Positions 1 to 9,168 of a stretch of DNA of 32,307 bases are shown here, in pieces. Made by a program: the position numbers and the translations under genes. Origin of the DNA: an uncultured Corynebacterium sp. (GTDB lineage Bacteria > Actinomycetota > Actinomycetes > Mycobacteriales > Mycobacteriaceae); contig NZ_CABTZR010000023.1 of assembly GCF_902489365.1 (NCBI RefSeq), forward strand, positions 1-32,307. Direction: 5' to 3'. Within the stretch, counting starts at the first letter, position 1. The number at the start of each line of letters is the position of its first letter. The notes beneath the pieces were generated by a model. It was not told where the DNA came from. It made no database searches and saw only the letters and a list, made by a program, of their open reading frames with translations.

Positions 1-97
1 AGAGGGCTAGTCGTTTCGGCATAATGTTTCTCAGCCTAGCGCATAGGCACCCACAGTCCTTCCGGCATGACCCGGCAGGTCGTGGCAAGCTGGAAGC

Positions 98-1360
98 ATG
101 AGCACTACACAAGATTTTCTCGATTTCATCGGCGCCAGCCCGTCCTCCTACCACGCGGCTGAGGAGGTAGCGCGCAGACTCGTTGAGGCGGGTTTTAGCC
201 GCCAGGATGAGTCCGTCGAGTGGTCAGCCGAAGCGGGCGGCCACGTCATGGTCCGGGGTGGTGCGGTCATGGCCTGGTTTGTCCCCGAGGGCGCGAGCCC
301 AGACTCCGGCTTCCGGATTATCGGCTCCCATACGGATTCGCCCGGGCTGGCTCTCAAACCGACCCCAGACTTCGATTCTGCCGGTTGGCAGCAGGTGGCT
401 GTGGAAGTCTATGGCGGCGTGCTTCTTCACAGCTGGTTCGACCGAGAGCTCACCGTGGGAGGCCAGGTCATCACGAAGGATGGTAGCCGCCACTTGGTCA
501 ACACCGGCCCCTTGCTGCGCTTGCCTTCGCTGGCTATCCACCTCTACCGCAAGGATGAGTTCAAGCCGGATCGCCAGCGCCACATGCAGCCGGTGCTCTC
601 CGTGGGCACTCCGGAGACGTCGGTGATGGGGGTCGTCGGCAAGCAGCTCGGCGTTGCCCCGGAAGACATAGCTTCCTTCAACCTCATTACCGCCGATGCC
701 CAGCGCGGTGAGGTCTTTGGCGCCGGCGAAAAGCTCATCGCTGCTGGACGCATGGACAATCTCTCTTCCGTTCACGCCTCCCTGCGTGCCCTCCTCGCCG
801 CCGCCCGCAACGCCGACTCAATTGAGCACAAGGACATCCTCGTCATGGCGGCCTTCGACCACGAAGAGGTCGGTTCCTCCTCGCGCTATGGCGCGGGTGG
901 CCCGATTCTGGGTGATATTCTGACCCGCACCGCACGGGCGCTCGGGGCGAACGAGGAGCAGCGCTTCCAGATGTTCGCGCGCTCCAGCTGTGTGTCTGCG
1001 GATGCCGCCCACTCCGTGCATCCCAACTACGCGGAGAAGCATGATCCCACGCACCACCCGATCATCGGCCAGGGACCTGTGACCAAGATCAACGGCAACC
1101 AGCGCTACGCTTCCGACGCCAACACTGTGGCCCTGTGGGAATCTGCCTGCCGCCGCGCTGAGGTGCCCTACCAGCGCTTCGTAGGCAATAACGACGTGCC
1201 CTGTGGCTCCACCATCGGCCCGATTTCCGCCACCCGCTTGGGCATTCCCACCGTCGACGTGGGAGTGCCGATGCTCTCGATGCACTCGGCCCGCGAGCTG
1301 GTGGGCGAGCGCGACCAACTATGGCTTGGTAACGCCCTTGAGGCATACTTGGTGGGTTAA
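98..1360 (+). CDS. apeB: M18 family aminopeptidase
   Basis: This is a 420-residue zinc aminopeptidase of family M18 (aspartyl aminopeptidase type), a cytosolic enzyme that trims N-terminal residues from peptides. Visible metal-site motifs are GSHTDSPGL (His78), GRMDNLSS (Asp220), FDHEEVGS (Glu256 and Glu257) and, near the C-terminus, PMLSMHSARE with the last His ligand. The length is normal for the family and the N-terminus is soluble. The ATG at 98 has only a poorly spaced purine tract before it, so it may be leaderless. It precedes trmI and arc, as does the aminopeptidase called pepC in C. glutamicum. A role in finishing peptides from proteolysis is an inference from family and position. 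Confidence 0.93.
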   Translation: MSTTQDFLDFIGASPSSYHAAEEVARRLVEAGFSRQDESVEWSAEAGGHVMVRGGAVMAWFVPEGASPDSGFRIIGSHTDSPGLALKPTPDFDSAGWQQVAVEVYGGVLLHSWFDRELTVGGQVITKDGSRHLVNTGPLLRLPSLAIHLYRKDEFKPDRQRHMQPVLSVGTPETSVMGVVGKQLGVAPEDIASFNLITADAQRGEVFGAGEKLIAAGRMDNLSSVHASLRALLAAARNADSIEHKDILVMAAFDHEEVGSSSRYGAGGPILGDILTRTARALGANEEQRFQMFARSSCVSADAAHSVHPNYAEKHDPTHHPIIGQGPVTKINGNQRYASDANTVALWESACRRAEVPYQRFVGNNDVPCGSTIGPISATRLGIPTVDVGVPMLSMHSARELVGERDQLWLGNALEAYLVG

Positions 1361-1398
1361 TCCTTGCCACCTTCAACTATGTGAAAGGTTCCCACGCC

Positions 1399-2235
1399 AT
1401 GGCTTATTCTGGCCCCTTCCGCTACGGCGACCGCGTGCAGCTCACCGATGCCAAGCGGCGTCACTACACCATCGTCCTCGAGGAGGGAGGCCAGTTCCAT
1501 TCGCACAAGGGCATCATCAACCACGATGATGTCGTCGGCATGGATGAAGGCTCCGTCATCGATTCGACTCTGGGTAGCTCCTTCCTCTTGTTCCGCCACC
1601 TCATGGTGGACCATGTCCTGTCGATGCCACGGGGTGCTGCGGTGATCTATCCCAAAGACTCCGCGCAGATTCTGGTCGAAGGCGATATCTTCATGGGCGC
1701 CCGCGTGCTCGAGGCTGGCGCCGGTTCCGGTGCTCTCTCGATGACGTTGTTGCGCGCCGTGGGGCCAGAGGGCCACGTTTTCTCCTATGAGGTGCGCGAT
1801 GACCACTTGGAATACGCCGTGGACAACGTCACCGAATACTTCGGTAAGCAGCCCGAATGGTGGAGCCCGCGTCTGGGGGACTTGGCCGATGTCACCGTCG
1901 AGGAGCTGGGCGGCCCCGTGGACCGCGTTATTTTGGACATGCTCGAGCCCTGGGAGCACCTCGAGAAGGTGCGCGACATCCTCATCCCGGGCGGCGTTTT
2001 CATGACCTATGTCGCCACCGTGCCGCAGCTGATGAAGGTGATGGAGGGCATCCGCGAGCTCAAGTGCTTTACGGAGCCGCGGGCCTGGGAGTCCCTCGTG
2101 CGTGAATGGAAGGTGGAAGGTTTGGCCACCCGCCCGGAGCATCGCATGAACGCGCACACGGCGTTTCTGATCTGGACGCGCCGGCTTGCCGACGGTGTCA
2201 CTCCACCCCGCCCGCAGCGCCGCGCCCGAAAATAA
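1399..2235 (+). CDS. trmI: tRNA (adenine-58-N1)-methyltransferase TrmI
   Basis: This is a 278-residue SAM-dependent methyltransferase that makes m1A58 in the T-loop of tRNA, in the Gcd14/TrmI family. An N-terminal beta domain (about residues 1-85, starting MAYSGPF) is followed by a Rossmann methyltransferase domain with the SAM motif VLEAGAGSGALS and an ILDMLEPW segment. I chose the ATG at 1399 because GAAAGG (1383-1388) lies at good spacing and the family usually starts near MAYSGPF; an in-frame GTG at 1381 would add six residues. It ends 44 bases before arc. Actinobacteria commonly keep this gene next to the proteasome/pupylation cluster. Confidence 0.93.
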   Translation: MAYSGPFRYGDRVQLTDAKRRHYTIVLEEGGQFHSHKGIINHDDVVGMDEGSVIDSTLGSSFLLFRHLMVDHVLSMPRGAAVIYPKDSAQILVEGDIFMGARVLEAGAGSGALSMTLLRAVGPEGHVFSYEVRDDHLEYAVDNVTEYFGKQPEWWSPRLGDLADVTVEELGGPVDRVILDMLEPWEHLEKVRDILIPGGVFMTYVATVPQLMKVMEGIRELKCFTEPRAWESLVREWKVEGLATRPEHRMNAHTAFLIWTRRLADGVTPPRPQRRARK

Positions 2236-2244
2236 GCCCCGAGG

Positions 2245-2280
2245 TTAAACGTGGCGCACTGCGCGCTAGGGTGGACTCTA
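2245..2280 (+). promoter_or_regulatory. Candidate leaderless promoter of arc
   Basis: TTAAAC (2245-2250) is followed by a 16-base spacer and TAGGGT (2267-2272), which ends 7 bases before the ATG at 2280. The start point would therefore fall on or next to the start codon. No convincing ribosome binding site is present. This fits a SigA-type promoter giving a leaderless mRNA, a common arrangement in corynebacteria. Confidence 0.55.
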
Positions 2281-3848
2281 TGAACGATGCCACTCATTCC
2301 CAGGAACTTGGCCAGCAGCGTCGCCAGATAGAGCAGCTCGCTGAACGCAATGCCAAGCTTGCTGCCCTGTTGAAGGATGCGCGCACCAAGCTTCAGCAGA
2401 TGCTCGCGGAGGTTGATGCCCTTGCGGAACCCGCCTCCACATACGGTGTCTTTCTGGGCTATTCCGGGCGCGCGCATGATTCACGCCGTGACGCCGAGGT
2501 TTATACCAATGGCCGAGCCATGCGGGTTAAGATTTCGCCGAACCTGGAGCCCGGCTCCCTGAAAGTAGGGCAGCAGGTGCGCTTGGGCGAGGGCTTCGTC
2601 GTCGTAGAGGCCTGCGCCCCGGTAAATACGGGCGCGCTGGCGACGCTCCAAGAACGTCTCGGCGCCGACCGCGCCGTGGTCATCAATTCCTCTGGTGAAG
2701 AGCAGGTTGTTCTCCTCGCCGCAGCACTGCGCGATACCGTGCGCGCCGGCGATACCCTCTTAGTCGAGCCGAAATCAGGCGTGGCCACCGAGCGCGTGCA
2801 CAAGACCGAGGTAGCGCAGCTCACACTGGAGGAAGTGCCGGACGTCTCCTACGAGGACATCGGTGGCCTGGACGAACAGATCTCCCTTATCCGCGATTCC
2901 GTCGAGCTGCCTTTCCTCCACCCAGAGCTCTACCGCCAGTACGATCTCCAGCCGCCTAAGGGCGTGCTGCTCTACGGCCCACCCGGCTGCGGCAAGACGC
3001 TCATCGCCAAAGCGGTGGCGCATTCGCTGTCCGCGTCCCTGGGGGCCACTGCGCCCAGCTACTTCCTCAACGTGAAGGGCCCTGAGCTGCTCAACAAGTT
3101 TGTCGGTGAGACTGAGCGGCGCATCCGCCTCATTTTTGAGCGCGCCCGCGAACTTGCCTCCGAGCCCACGGCCGATGGCAGCCAGCGCCCGGTCATCATC
3201 TTCTTCGATGAGATGGAGTCCATCTTCCGCACGCGCGGCTCCGGTGTGTCTTCCGATATGGAAACCACCGTTGTCCCGCAGCTGCTGACGGAGCTGGACG
3301 GCGTCGAGAAGCTCAGCAACGTCATCGTCATCGGTGCCACCAACCGTGAGGAACTCATCGACCCAGCCATCATGCGCCCGGGACGCCTCGACATCAAGAT
3401 TCGCGTCAACCGGCCGACCAAACAGGGCGCTCGCGAAATCTTCGCCCGCCACTTCTCGGAATCAGTCCCGCACGAGGGCAACCTTTCCCAACTCATCGAT
3501 ACCGCAGTCGAAGACCTCTACGCCGAGCGGCCGTTTGTCAAACTCCACTTCGCTAACGCGGATCCGCGCGTGCTGCACTACCGAGACTTCGTGTCTGGCG
3601 CCATGATCGCCAACATCGTTTCCCGTGCCAAGAAGCTAGCGATTAAGGAAGCGTTGGACGCAGCCACTGCCACCGATGGGGCGCAGTCCACCGGCATTAC
3701 TGCAGCGCATCTCCACGAGGCTATAGCCGCGGAGCAGGCTGAATCGGAATACGTCCCCACCTCCGCCAACCCGGAAGAGTGGGCGAAGATCGTCGCCGGT
3801 ACCTCTGCTGGCGCATATGTCACGCAGGTCGAATTGATGGGAGTGTAG
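2280..3848 (+). CDS. arc: AAA+ ATPase ARC (Mpa-type, pupylated-protein unfoldase)
   Basis: This 522-residue hexameric AAA+ ATPase is the counterpart of mycobacterial Mpa and recognises Pup-tagged proteins. Residues 8-50 form a coiled coil (the Pup-binding helix in this family). OB-type domains occupy roughly 52-180. The AAA module has Walker A GPPGCGKT (233-240), Walker B IIFFDE (306-311) and the arginine-finger region ATNREELIDPAIMRPGRLD. The C-terminus ends VELMGV and lacks the QYL tail that mycobacterial Mpa uses to dock on the 20S proteasome. I chose ATG 2280 because it fits the promoter and the usual short leader before the coiled coil; the open frame continues upstream into trmI. The gap to dop is two bases. 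Confidence 0.94.
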   Translation: MNDATHSQELGQQRRQIEQLAERNAKLAALLKDARTKLQQMLAEVDALAEPASTYGVFLGYSGRAHDSRRDAEVYTNGRAMRVKISPNLEPGSLKVGQQVRLGEGFVVVEACAPVNTGALATLQERLGADRAVVINSSGEEQVVLLAAALRDTVRAGDTLLVEPKSGVATERVHKTEVAQLTLEEVPDVSYEDIGGLDEQISLIRDSVELPFLHPELYRQYDLQPPKGVLLYGPPGCGKTLIAKAVAHSLSASLGATAPSYFLNVKGPELLNKFVGETERRIRLIFERARELASEPTADGSQRPVIIFFDEMESIFRTRGSGVSSDMETTVVPQLLTELDGVEKLSNVIVIGATNREELIDPAIMRPGRLDIKIRVNRPTKQGAREIFARHFSESVPHEGNLSQLIDTAVEDLYAERPFVKLHFANADPRVLHYRDFVSGAMIANIVSRAKKLAIKEALDAATATDGAQSTGITAAHLHEAIAAEQAESEYVPTSANPEEWAKIVAGTSAGAYVTQVELMGV

Positions 3849-3850
3849 CC

Positions 3851-5395
3851 ATGAGCCGTGTTCTAGGAACCGAAACTGAATATGGAATCTCCACGCCGTC
3901 CAACCCGGCGCTGTCACCGATTGTGACCTCCACCCATGCTGTTGTGGCTTATGCCGCCCTGCATACCGGTGCGCGCTCCCGCTGGGATTTTCGGGAGGAG
4001 CACCCACTGCGCGATAGCCGCGGCTTCGATCTCAAGCGCTACCACACCGTGCCCGTCGTGGACCCGAACGCCTTGGGTGTGGCCAACGTGGTGACCGCCA
4101 ATGGCGCGCGTTTCTACGTCGATCACGCCCACCCTGAGTACTCCTCGCCGGAGTGCACGAATGCCTGGGATGCGATGCTTTACGACGCCGCTGGCGACCT
4201 CATCTTGCGACGTGCAGGGGAGGCCGTAGCATCGCTGACCGCGCAGGGCACGTCCGTGTTGGCCACGCATGATCCCTGCCCGCCGCTGAAGTTCTACAAG
4301 AACAACGTGGACGGCAAGGGGGCTTCGTATGGCAGCCACGAGAACTATCAGTACTCCAGGGATACGGACTTCGACGACATTGCCCAGGGGCTGATTCCCT
4401 TCTTCGTTTCCCGCCAGGTAATCACAGGTGCCGGCCGTATGGGCTTGGGCGCTGACGGTGAAGAGCCAGGCTTCCAGATCTCGCAGCGCGCGGACTATAT
4501 CGAGCAGGAGATCTCCTTGGAGACCACCCTCAACCGTGGCATCATCAACACCCGTGATGAACCACACGCGGTCGCCGAGGACTTCGGTCGCCTACACGTC
4601 ATCATCGGTGATGCCACGATGTCCCACACGTCGACGCTGCTCAAACTGGGCATGACCTCCCTGGTGCTGGATGCCATTGAGAAAGGAGTTGATTTCAGCG
4701 ATCTGCGCCTAGCAGAGCCGGTGGAGGAGGTGCAGCGGGTGAGCCGCGACCTCACCTTGACGCACCAGCTGGCGCTTCGCGACGGCCGCCGCCTCACCGC
4801 CCTCGACATCCTCGCCGTCTACCGGGAGAGGGTCACCGCCACCACTGAGGCGGATGAAAAGGTGCTCGCCGCCTGGGATGAGGTTGTCGCGCTTTTGGCT
4901 GATAATCCGCTCAAGGCCGCCCACCTGCTGGATTGGGTGGCCAAGTATCGCTTGATTAAGGGCTACCTCGACCGCGGCGTGGCTGCCGATGACCCGAAAC
5001 TGGCGCTCATCGATCTGCAATACACCGATATCGATCCGGCCAAGTCCCTCCACCATGCGCTCGTGCGCAAGGGGCAAATGCGTACCTTGGTCAGCGAGGA
5101 AGAGATTGCCGCGGCTGCCGACACTCCTCCTGCGGATACCCGCGCCTACCTGCGCGGCCATGCCACCCGGAAGTTCGGGGAGGATGTCGTGGCGGCGTCC
5201 TGGCAGTCGCTGACCTTCCGCATCGGTGAGGCCGAGGGAGCCAACTCTGGTACTGCCTGCGTGGCGCTCGACGACACCACAAGACTCGGGCAGGACGAGG
5301 TGGGCGTTCTGCTGGAATCTGCGGGCAGTGCCGCCGACTTCGTTGATAATTTGCGCCAGCTCGGGGTGCGAATCGAGTACCCTACACTGTATTAG
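3851..5395 (+). CDS. dop: Depupylase/deamidase of Pup Dop
   Basis: This is a 514-residue carboxylate-amine ligase-fold enzyme homologous to PafA that hydrolyses the isopeptide bond between Pup and substrate lysines; in species with Pup-Gln it also deamidates Pup. The N-terminal nucleotide/metal motif is GTETEYGIS. The roughly 40-residue insertion that separates Dop from PafA follows at about residues 38-80. The catalytic-site segment is FYVDHAHPEYSSPEC, containing the Asp equivalent to that needed for depupylation. The start ATG 3851 follows the arc stop by two bases, so translation is probably coupled. Because Pup here already ends in Glu, only the depupylase activity should be required. Confidence 0.94.
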   Translation: MSRVLGTETEYGISTPSNPALSPIVTSTHAVVAYAALHTGARSRWDFREEHPLRDSRGFDLKRYHTVPVVDPNALGVANVVTANGARFYVDHAHPEYSSPECTNAWDAMLYDAAGDLILRRAGEAVASLTAQGTSVLATHDPCPPLKFYKNNVDGKGASYGSHENYQYSRDTDFDDIAQGLIPFFVSRQVITGAGRMGLGADGEEPGFQISQRADYIEQEISLETTLNRGIINTRDEPHAVAEDFGRLHVIIGDATMSHTSTLLKLGMTSLVLDAIEKGVDFSDLRLAEPVEEVQRVSRDLTLTHQLALRDGRRLTALDILAVYRERVTATTEADEKVLAAWDEVVALLADNPLKAAHLLDWVAKYRLIKGYLDRGVAADDPKLALIDLQYTDIDPAKSLHHALVRKGQMRTLVSEEEIAAAADTPPADTRAYLRGHATRKFGEDVVAASWQSLTFRIGEAEGANSGTACVALDDTTRLGQDEVGVLLESAGSAADFVDNLRQLGVRIEYPTLY

Positions 5396-5431
5396 CGCAG
5401 CATTTTCCACTCGCGAAAGGAGCTCTTAAGA

Positions 5432-5623
5432 ATGAGCGGACAGCAGTCTCAGATCAACGCCGGTGGCGGCAACGGTCAAGGAGGCGACACTCCGGAGTTC
5501 GACGCCGGACAAGTCAGCATCAACAGCGCGGGTACCGATGACCTCCTCGATGAGATTGACGGCCTTTTGGAGTCCAATGCCGAGGAGTTCGTGCGCTCCT
5601 ACGTCCAAAAGGGCGGCGAATAA
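5432..5623 (+). CDS. pup: Prokaryotic ubiquitin-like protein Pup
   Basis: This 63-residue, largely disordered tag protein is attached through its C-terminal Glu to substrate lysines by PafA. The C-terminal half contains the predicted helix LLDEIDGLLESNAEEFV used for docking on Arc, Dop and PafA. The last residues are VQKGGE, so the protein is made in its ligation-ready Glu form rather than as GGQ. The N-terminal 25 residues are rich in Gly, Gln and Ser. AAAGGAG (5417-5423) gives a strong ribosome binding site. It sits between dop and pafA with no prcB or prcA between. Confidence 0.96.
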   Translation: MSGQQSQINAGGGNGQGGDTPEFDAGQVSINSAGTDDLLDEIDGLLESNAEEFVRSYVQKGGE

Positions 5624-5625
5624 AG

Positions 5626-7053
5626 GTGGAGCAGCCCTCCGATAGCGCCCCCGTTTATGCACGGCGGATTATGGGCATCGAAACCGAGTACGGCATTACT
5701 GCGAGCGCAAGCGATGGACAGCGGGTGATGTCCCCGGATGAGATCGCCCGCGTGCTTTTCCGGCCCATCGTGTCGACGTACTCCTCCTCCAATATCTTTA
5801 GCCCCAACGCCTCCCGTCTCTACCTTGACGTCGGTTCCCACCCGGAGGTCGCTACCGCCGAGTGCGATAGCCTGAGCCAGCTCATTGCCTATGAGCGCGC
5901 CGGCGATGCCATGGTCAATCGCATGGCCGTCCAGGCAGAGGAAGCCCTGGCGGACGAGGGGGAGAAGCGCGCCGTCTATTTGTTCAAGAACAATGTGGAC
6001 TCTGCGGGCAATTCCTACGGCTGCCACGAGAACTACCTCATCGGCCGCCACGTGGTGCTCAAGGACCTCGGCAAAGCTCTCCTGCCGTTCATGATCACCC
6101 GGCAGCTCATCTGTGGCGCGGGGATGATTAGACCTGCCAGGGGAGAGGAACCTGCGCGGTTCGTGCTCTCGCAGCGCGCCGACCAAGTCTGGGAAGGCGT
6201 GTCCTCCGCCACGACTCGCTCGCGGCCCATCATCAATACTCGCGATGAACCGCATGGTGATTCCAAGCGTTTCCGCCGCATGCACGTTATCGTTGGCGAC
6301 TCCAACATGGCTGAGCCCACAATTGCCCTCAAAGTTGGCTCCACGCTCCTCATGCTGGAGATGCTGGAAGCGGGCTTTGAGGTGCCGGCATTCTCGGTAC
6401 TCGAGCCAATTAAACACATTAGGGCTATCGCCCTCGACCCCACCGGCCGCACCGAGCTCCCGCTTGAGGGAGGCGGCAGCACCACCGCGCTCGCAGTGCA
6501 GCAAGAGCTCTGTACCGCCGCTGAGCGTTGGCTGGAACACCGCGAAGACACAGGCACGCCGACGGCTGAGCTGGCCCGTGTCGTGGACTTGTGGAAGCGC
6601 ACCCTCCAGGCCATTGAGACTCAGGATTTCTCCGGTGTTGACCGCGAGATCGACTGGGTCATCAAGCGCAGCCTGCTGGAGCGCTACCGCGAACGCTTAG
6701 GCGGGGATTGGGCGCATCCCAAGCTGGCACAGATTGACCTGACCTACCACGACATCCGTCCCGGCCGCGGCCTCTACAGCGTATTAGAGCAGCGCGGCAT
6801 GGTGAAGCGCTGGATCGACGATGCTGCAATCGATGCCGCCATCGACACCGCCCCGCGAACTACCCGCGCCAAGCTGCGCGGGGAGTTTCTCGCTGTTGCC
6901 CGCGAGCTCGATGCCGCGGTGACGGTGGATTGGACACGGATGAAGGTCAACCGCCCAGAGCCCATGACCGAGGAGTTCTCCGATCCCTTTGTGTGCGAGG
7001 ATCCGCGCCTTGAAGGATTGTTAGACTACATGCGTTCGCATACAGGCTCTTAG
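5626..7053 (+). CDS. pafA: Pup-protein ligase PafA
   Basis: This 475-residue ligase, related to glutamine synthetase and glutamate-cysteine ligase, uses ATP to phosphorylate the Pup C-terminal Glu and joins it to lysines of target proteins. It shows the N-terminal motif RRIMGIETEYGIT, the active-site stretch LYLDVGSHPEVATAEC with the catalytic Asp, and the NNVDSAGNSYGCHENY segment. The Dop-specific insertion is absent. The GTG at 5626 lies two bases after the pup stop. It is preferred to the ATG at 5671, which would begin directly at the active-site strand. Close packing with pup implies coupled translation. Confidence 0.95.
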   Translation: MEQPSDSAPVYARRIMGIETEYGITASASDGQRVMSPDEIARVLFRPIVSTYSSSNIFSPNASRLYLDVGSHPEVATAECDSLSQLIAYERAGDAMVNRMAVQAEEALADEGEKRAVYLFKNNVDSAGNSYGCHENYLIGRHVVLKDLGKALLPFMITRQLICGAGMIRPARGEEPARFVLSQRADQVWEGVSSATTRSRPIINTRDEPHGDSKRFRRMHVIVGDSNMAEPTIALKVGSTLLMLEMLEAGFEVPAFSVLEPIKHIRAIALDPTGRTELPLEGGGSTTALAVQQELCTAAERWLEHREDTGTPTAELARVVDLWKRTLQAIETQDFSGVDREIDWVIKRSLLERYRERLGGDWAHPKLAQIDLTYHDIRPGRGLYSVLEQRGMVKRWIDDAAIDAAIDTAPRTTRAKLRGEFLAVARELDAAVTVDWTRMKVNRPEPMTEEFSDPFVCEDPRLEGLLDYMRSHTGS

Positions 7054-7084
7054 AGCCTTAGAGCTGATCAAGGAACCTGCCACT

Positions 7085-8128
7085 ATGCCCTCAGCAGATC
7101 GCCCCGCAGCCCGGACGCCGGTCAGAGACCGCGCCATCGAAAGGCTCACCAACCTCACCTTTGCACTGCATGGCGCAGCGCACCAAGGCGGGGTCCCTGA
7201 CCGCAGCGCAGCCTGGATCCGCAGCCATGTCGAGGGCTACCAGTCTCGTAGTGACGAGGCTTTTCAGAAACAACTTTCCCGCGACATTTTGACACTGCAG
7301 CGCGCTGGCGTACCGGTAGTGCACAGCAGCGGCGAGCAAGGGTCGCTATACCGTCTTGATCCCGAAACCTACCAGCTGCCTACCGTGGATTTCACCCCTG
7401 AGGAAGCCATGGTGTTGGGCGTTGCCGGCGGCATTGGCACCCCTGGGGGCTTAAGCGATTTCAGTCTGTCCGCGTGGACCAAGCTGGCTGCCTCGGGCGC
7501 CTCCCGCGATCTGAGCGGAGCGCCCGTCTACACTGCTGTCAATGATATGACCAGGCTGAGCCCGGAGCTCGTTACTGGAGTCATCACCGCAGTGCGGGCT
7601 GGGCTCCGCATCACCTTTGACTATTACGCGACGCCGTCCTCCGAAGCGGTGCGACGCCGCATGGATCCCTGGGGCCTGGTCAACCACCGAGATCGCGTCT
7701 ACCTCGTCGGCTGGGACGTAGACCGCCAGGCACCCCGGACTTTCCGTGCTACCCGCGTGGACAACGTCAAGCGTTCGCGCCACGAGGCAACTCATTTGGA
7801 ACCCACCGCTCCGCTGCAAGACCTCGTCGTCGAGGCTCTCGACCGAGGCGATACCGTCGATGCTCTCCTTGAGGTACCGCATGGGCAGGCTGCCGAGCTT
7901 GTCGCCGCCGGACGCAGGCGCGAGGATGGGCTCCTAGAGCTCACCGGCGTGCACCGCGACTGGTTGGTGCGCACGGCGGCCGGGTATGCTCCGGACGTCG
8001 TCGTGGTTGAACCGCCAGAAGTTCGTGCCGACATCATCGCACTCTTAAATGTCGGCGGGAACGATACAGCGACAACGGCAACCACGGTTAAGACCACGGA
8101 GTTTAGGGAGGAGTCCCGCCATGGCTGA
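7085..8128 (+). CDS. pafB: WYL-domain transcriptional regulator PafB
   Basis: This is a 347-residue subunit of the PafB-PafC activator, which in mycobacteria turns on the LexA-independent DNA-damage response. An N-terminal winged-helix region (about residues 12-85) is followed by a WYL domain around residues 175-235 (motif PWGLVNHRDRVYLVGWD) and a C-terminal extension domain. AAGGAA (about 7070-7075) precedes ATG 7085. The reading frame overlaps pafC by 8 bases, suggesting coupled synthesis of equal amounts of the two subunits. Function comes from family and synteny. Confidence 0.9.
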   Translation: MPSADRPAARTPVRDRAIERLTNLTFALHGAAHQGGVPDRSAAWIRSHVEGYQSRSDEAFQKQLSRDILTLQRAGVPVVHSSGEQGSLYRLDPETYQLPTVDFTPEEAMVLGVAGGIGTPGGLSDFSLSAWTKLAASGASRDLSGAPVYTAVNDMTRLSPELVTGVITAVRAGLRITFDYYATPSSEAVRRRMDPWGLVNHRDRVYLVGWDVDRQAPRTFRATRVDNVKRSRHEATHLEPTAPLQDLVVEALDRGDTVDALLEVPHGQAAELVAAGRRREDGLLELTGVHRDWLVRTAAGYAPDVVVVEPPEVRADIIALLNVGGNDTATTATTVKTTEFREESRHG

Positions 8129-9086
8129 TCAGCCCCGCAAACTGCAGTCCCTGGTTCGTTCCCTCAACCTGATCCCGTACCTGCGCAACCACCCGGGGTT
8201 GACCCCTATGGAGGCCGCTGAGGATTTAGGGATGACCCCTGCTGAACTTAAGGATGCTGTCGATAGACTTTTCTGCTCCGGGGTGGGCCGCAATACCGAA
8301 GACCTCATCGACTTAAGCTTTAGCTACCGCGATGGCATCGAGATTTACAACGACCAGGGCCTCACCCAGGCACTGCGTCTGACCCCCACCGAAGCTGGTG
8401 CACTATTGCTCACCCTGGAGTCTTTAGAAGCGATGCCGGGGCTTGTCGACGTCTCAGCGGTCCACTCCGCCGCCGCGAAACTGCGCGAGATCATGGATGA
8501 AAAGACCGCCGCTATTTATGACTCGCTGGCCACGATTGATCCCGAAGAGTCGCAGGTGCAGGCCACACTAGCGGGGGCCGTCGACAAGCGCCGGCAAGTG
8601 CGTTTTACCTACTGGAGTATGTCCTCCAACCGGACCAGCGAGCGTACCGTGCATCCGGCCCGCATTTTCATCGTGGATGGCGAGCCCTACCTCGTGGCTT
8701 GGGATGACTCAGTGGGGGAGCACCGCACCTTCCGCCTCGACCGGATGAGTGATGTCGAGGTGCTCGAAGCTTCCGCTACCCCGCACGTGCGAGAGCTAGA
8801 TTTCAACCCGGACTCGCCGTTTGGCCTAGATCACACTCTTGTTGCGGAGCTGGAGATTAACCAAGAATTCACCTGGCTCGCAGAACATTACGACATCACT
8901 CTAGGCGAAACACTTGAAAATGGGTTCATAGCTGCAACGATGCCGGTCGGATCGGAGGCGTGGTTTAGTCGTTTCGCCCTCGGCCAAGCAGACCGTTTGC
9001 GGGTCGTGGGGCCCCAGAAGCTTGTCGACGCCATTTCGGAGCATAGAAAACAGGCGCTAAAGCGTTATACTCAACTGCCAGACTAA
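8121..9086 (+). CDS. pafC: WYL-domain transcriptional regulator PafC
   Basis: This is the 321-residue partner of PafB. It has an N-terminal helix-turn-helix (about residues 1-80, starting MADQPRKLQSLVRSLNLIPY) and a WYL domain around 155-225 (VHPARIFIVDGEPYLVAWD). I chose ATG 8121, inside the end of pafB, because GGGAGGAG (8106-8113) lies just upstream. A longer open frame from 8049 would duplicate 72 bases of pafB without a ribosome binding site. PafB and PafC form a heterodimer or fusion in other actinobacteria and are unrelated to Pup ligation despite the name. Confidence 0.9.
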   Translation: MADQPRKLQSLVRSLNLIPYLRNHPGLTPMEAAEDLGMTPAELKDAVDRLFCSGVGRNTEDLIDLSFSYRDGIEIYNDQGLTQALRLTPTEAGALLLTLESLEAMPGLVDVSAVHSAAAKLREIMDEKTAAIYDSLATIDPEESQVQATLAGAVDKRRQVRFTYWSMSSNRTSERTVHPARIFIVDGEPYLVAWDDSVGEHRTFRLDRMSDVEVLEASATPHVRELDFNPDSPFGLDHTLVAELEINQEFTWLAEHYDITLGETLENGFIAATMPVGSEAWFSRFALGQADRLRVVGPQKLVDAISEHRKQALKRYTQLPD

Positions 9087-9168
9087 GAGCTCTCTTGTGT
9101 GCGTCCCGTGCAGCACTTTGTTGCCTGGAACCGTACGCTTTATCGACCTAGAAAGAAGGGGCACCCCA

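Noticed and set aside
1357..2157. 266-codon antisense frame over trmI.
   Set aside because: It lies wholly against a strongly conserved gene and its His- and Gly-rich composition has no recognisable motif.
5624..5625. Space for prcB and prcA between pup and pafA.
   Set aside because: The gap is only two bases and no proteasome-like sequence occurs elsewhere in the window.
9084..9168. GGAAC before tatA as a stress-sigma -35.
   Set aside because: No GTT lies at the needed 17-19-base distance.
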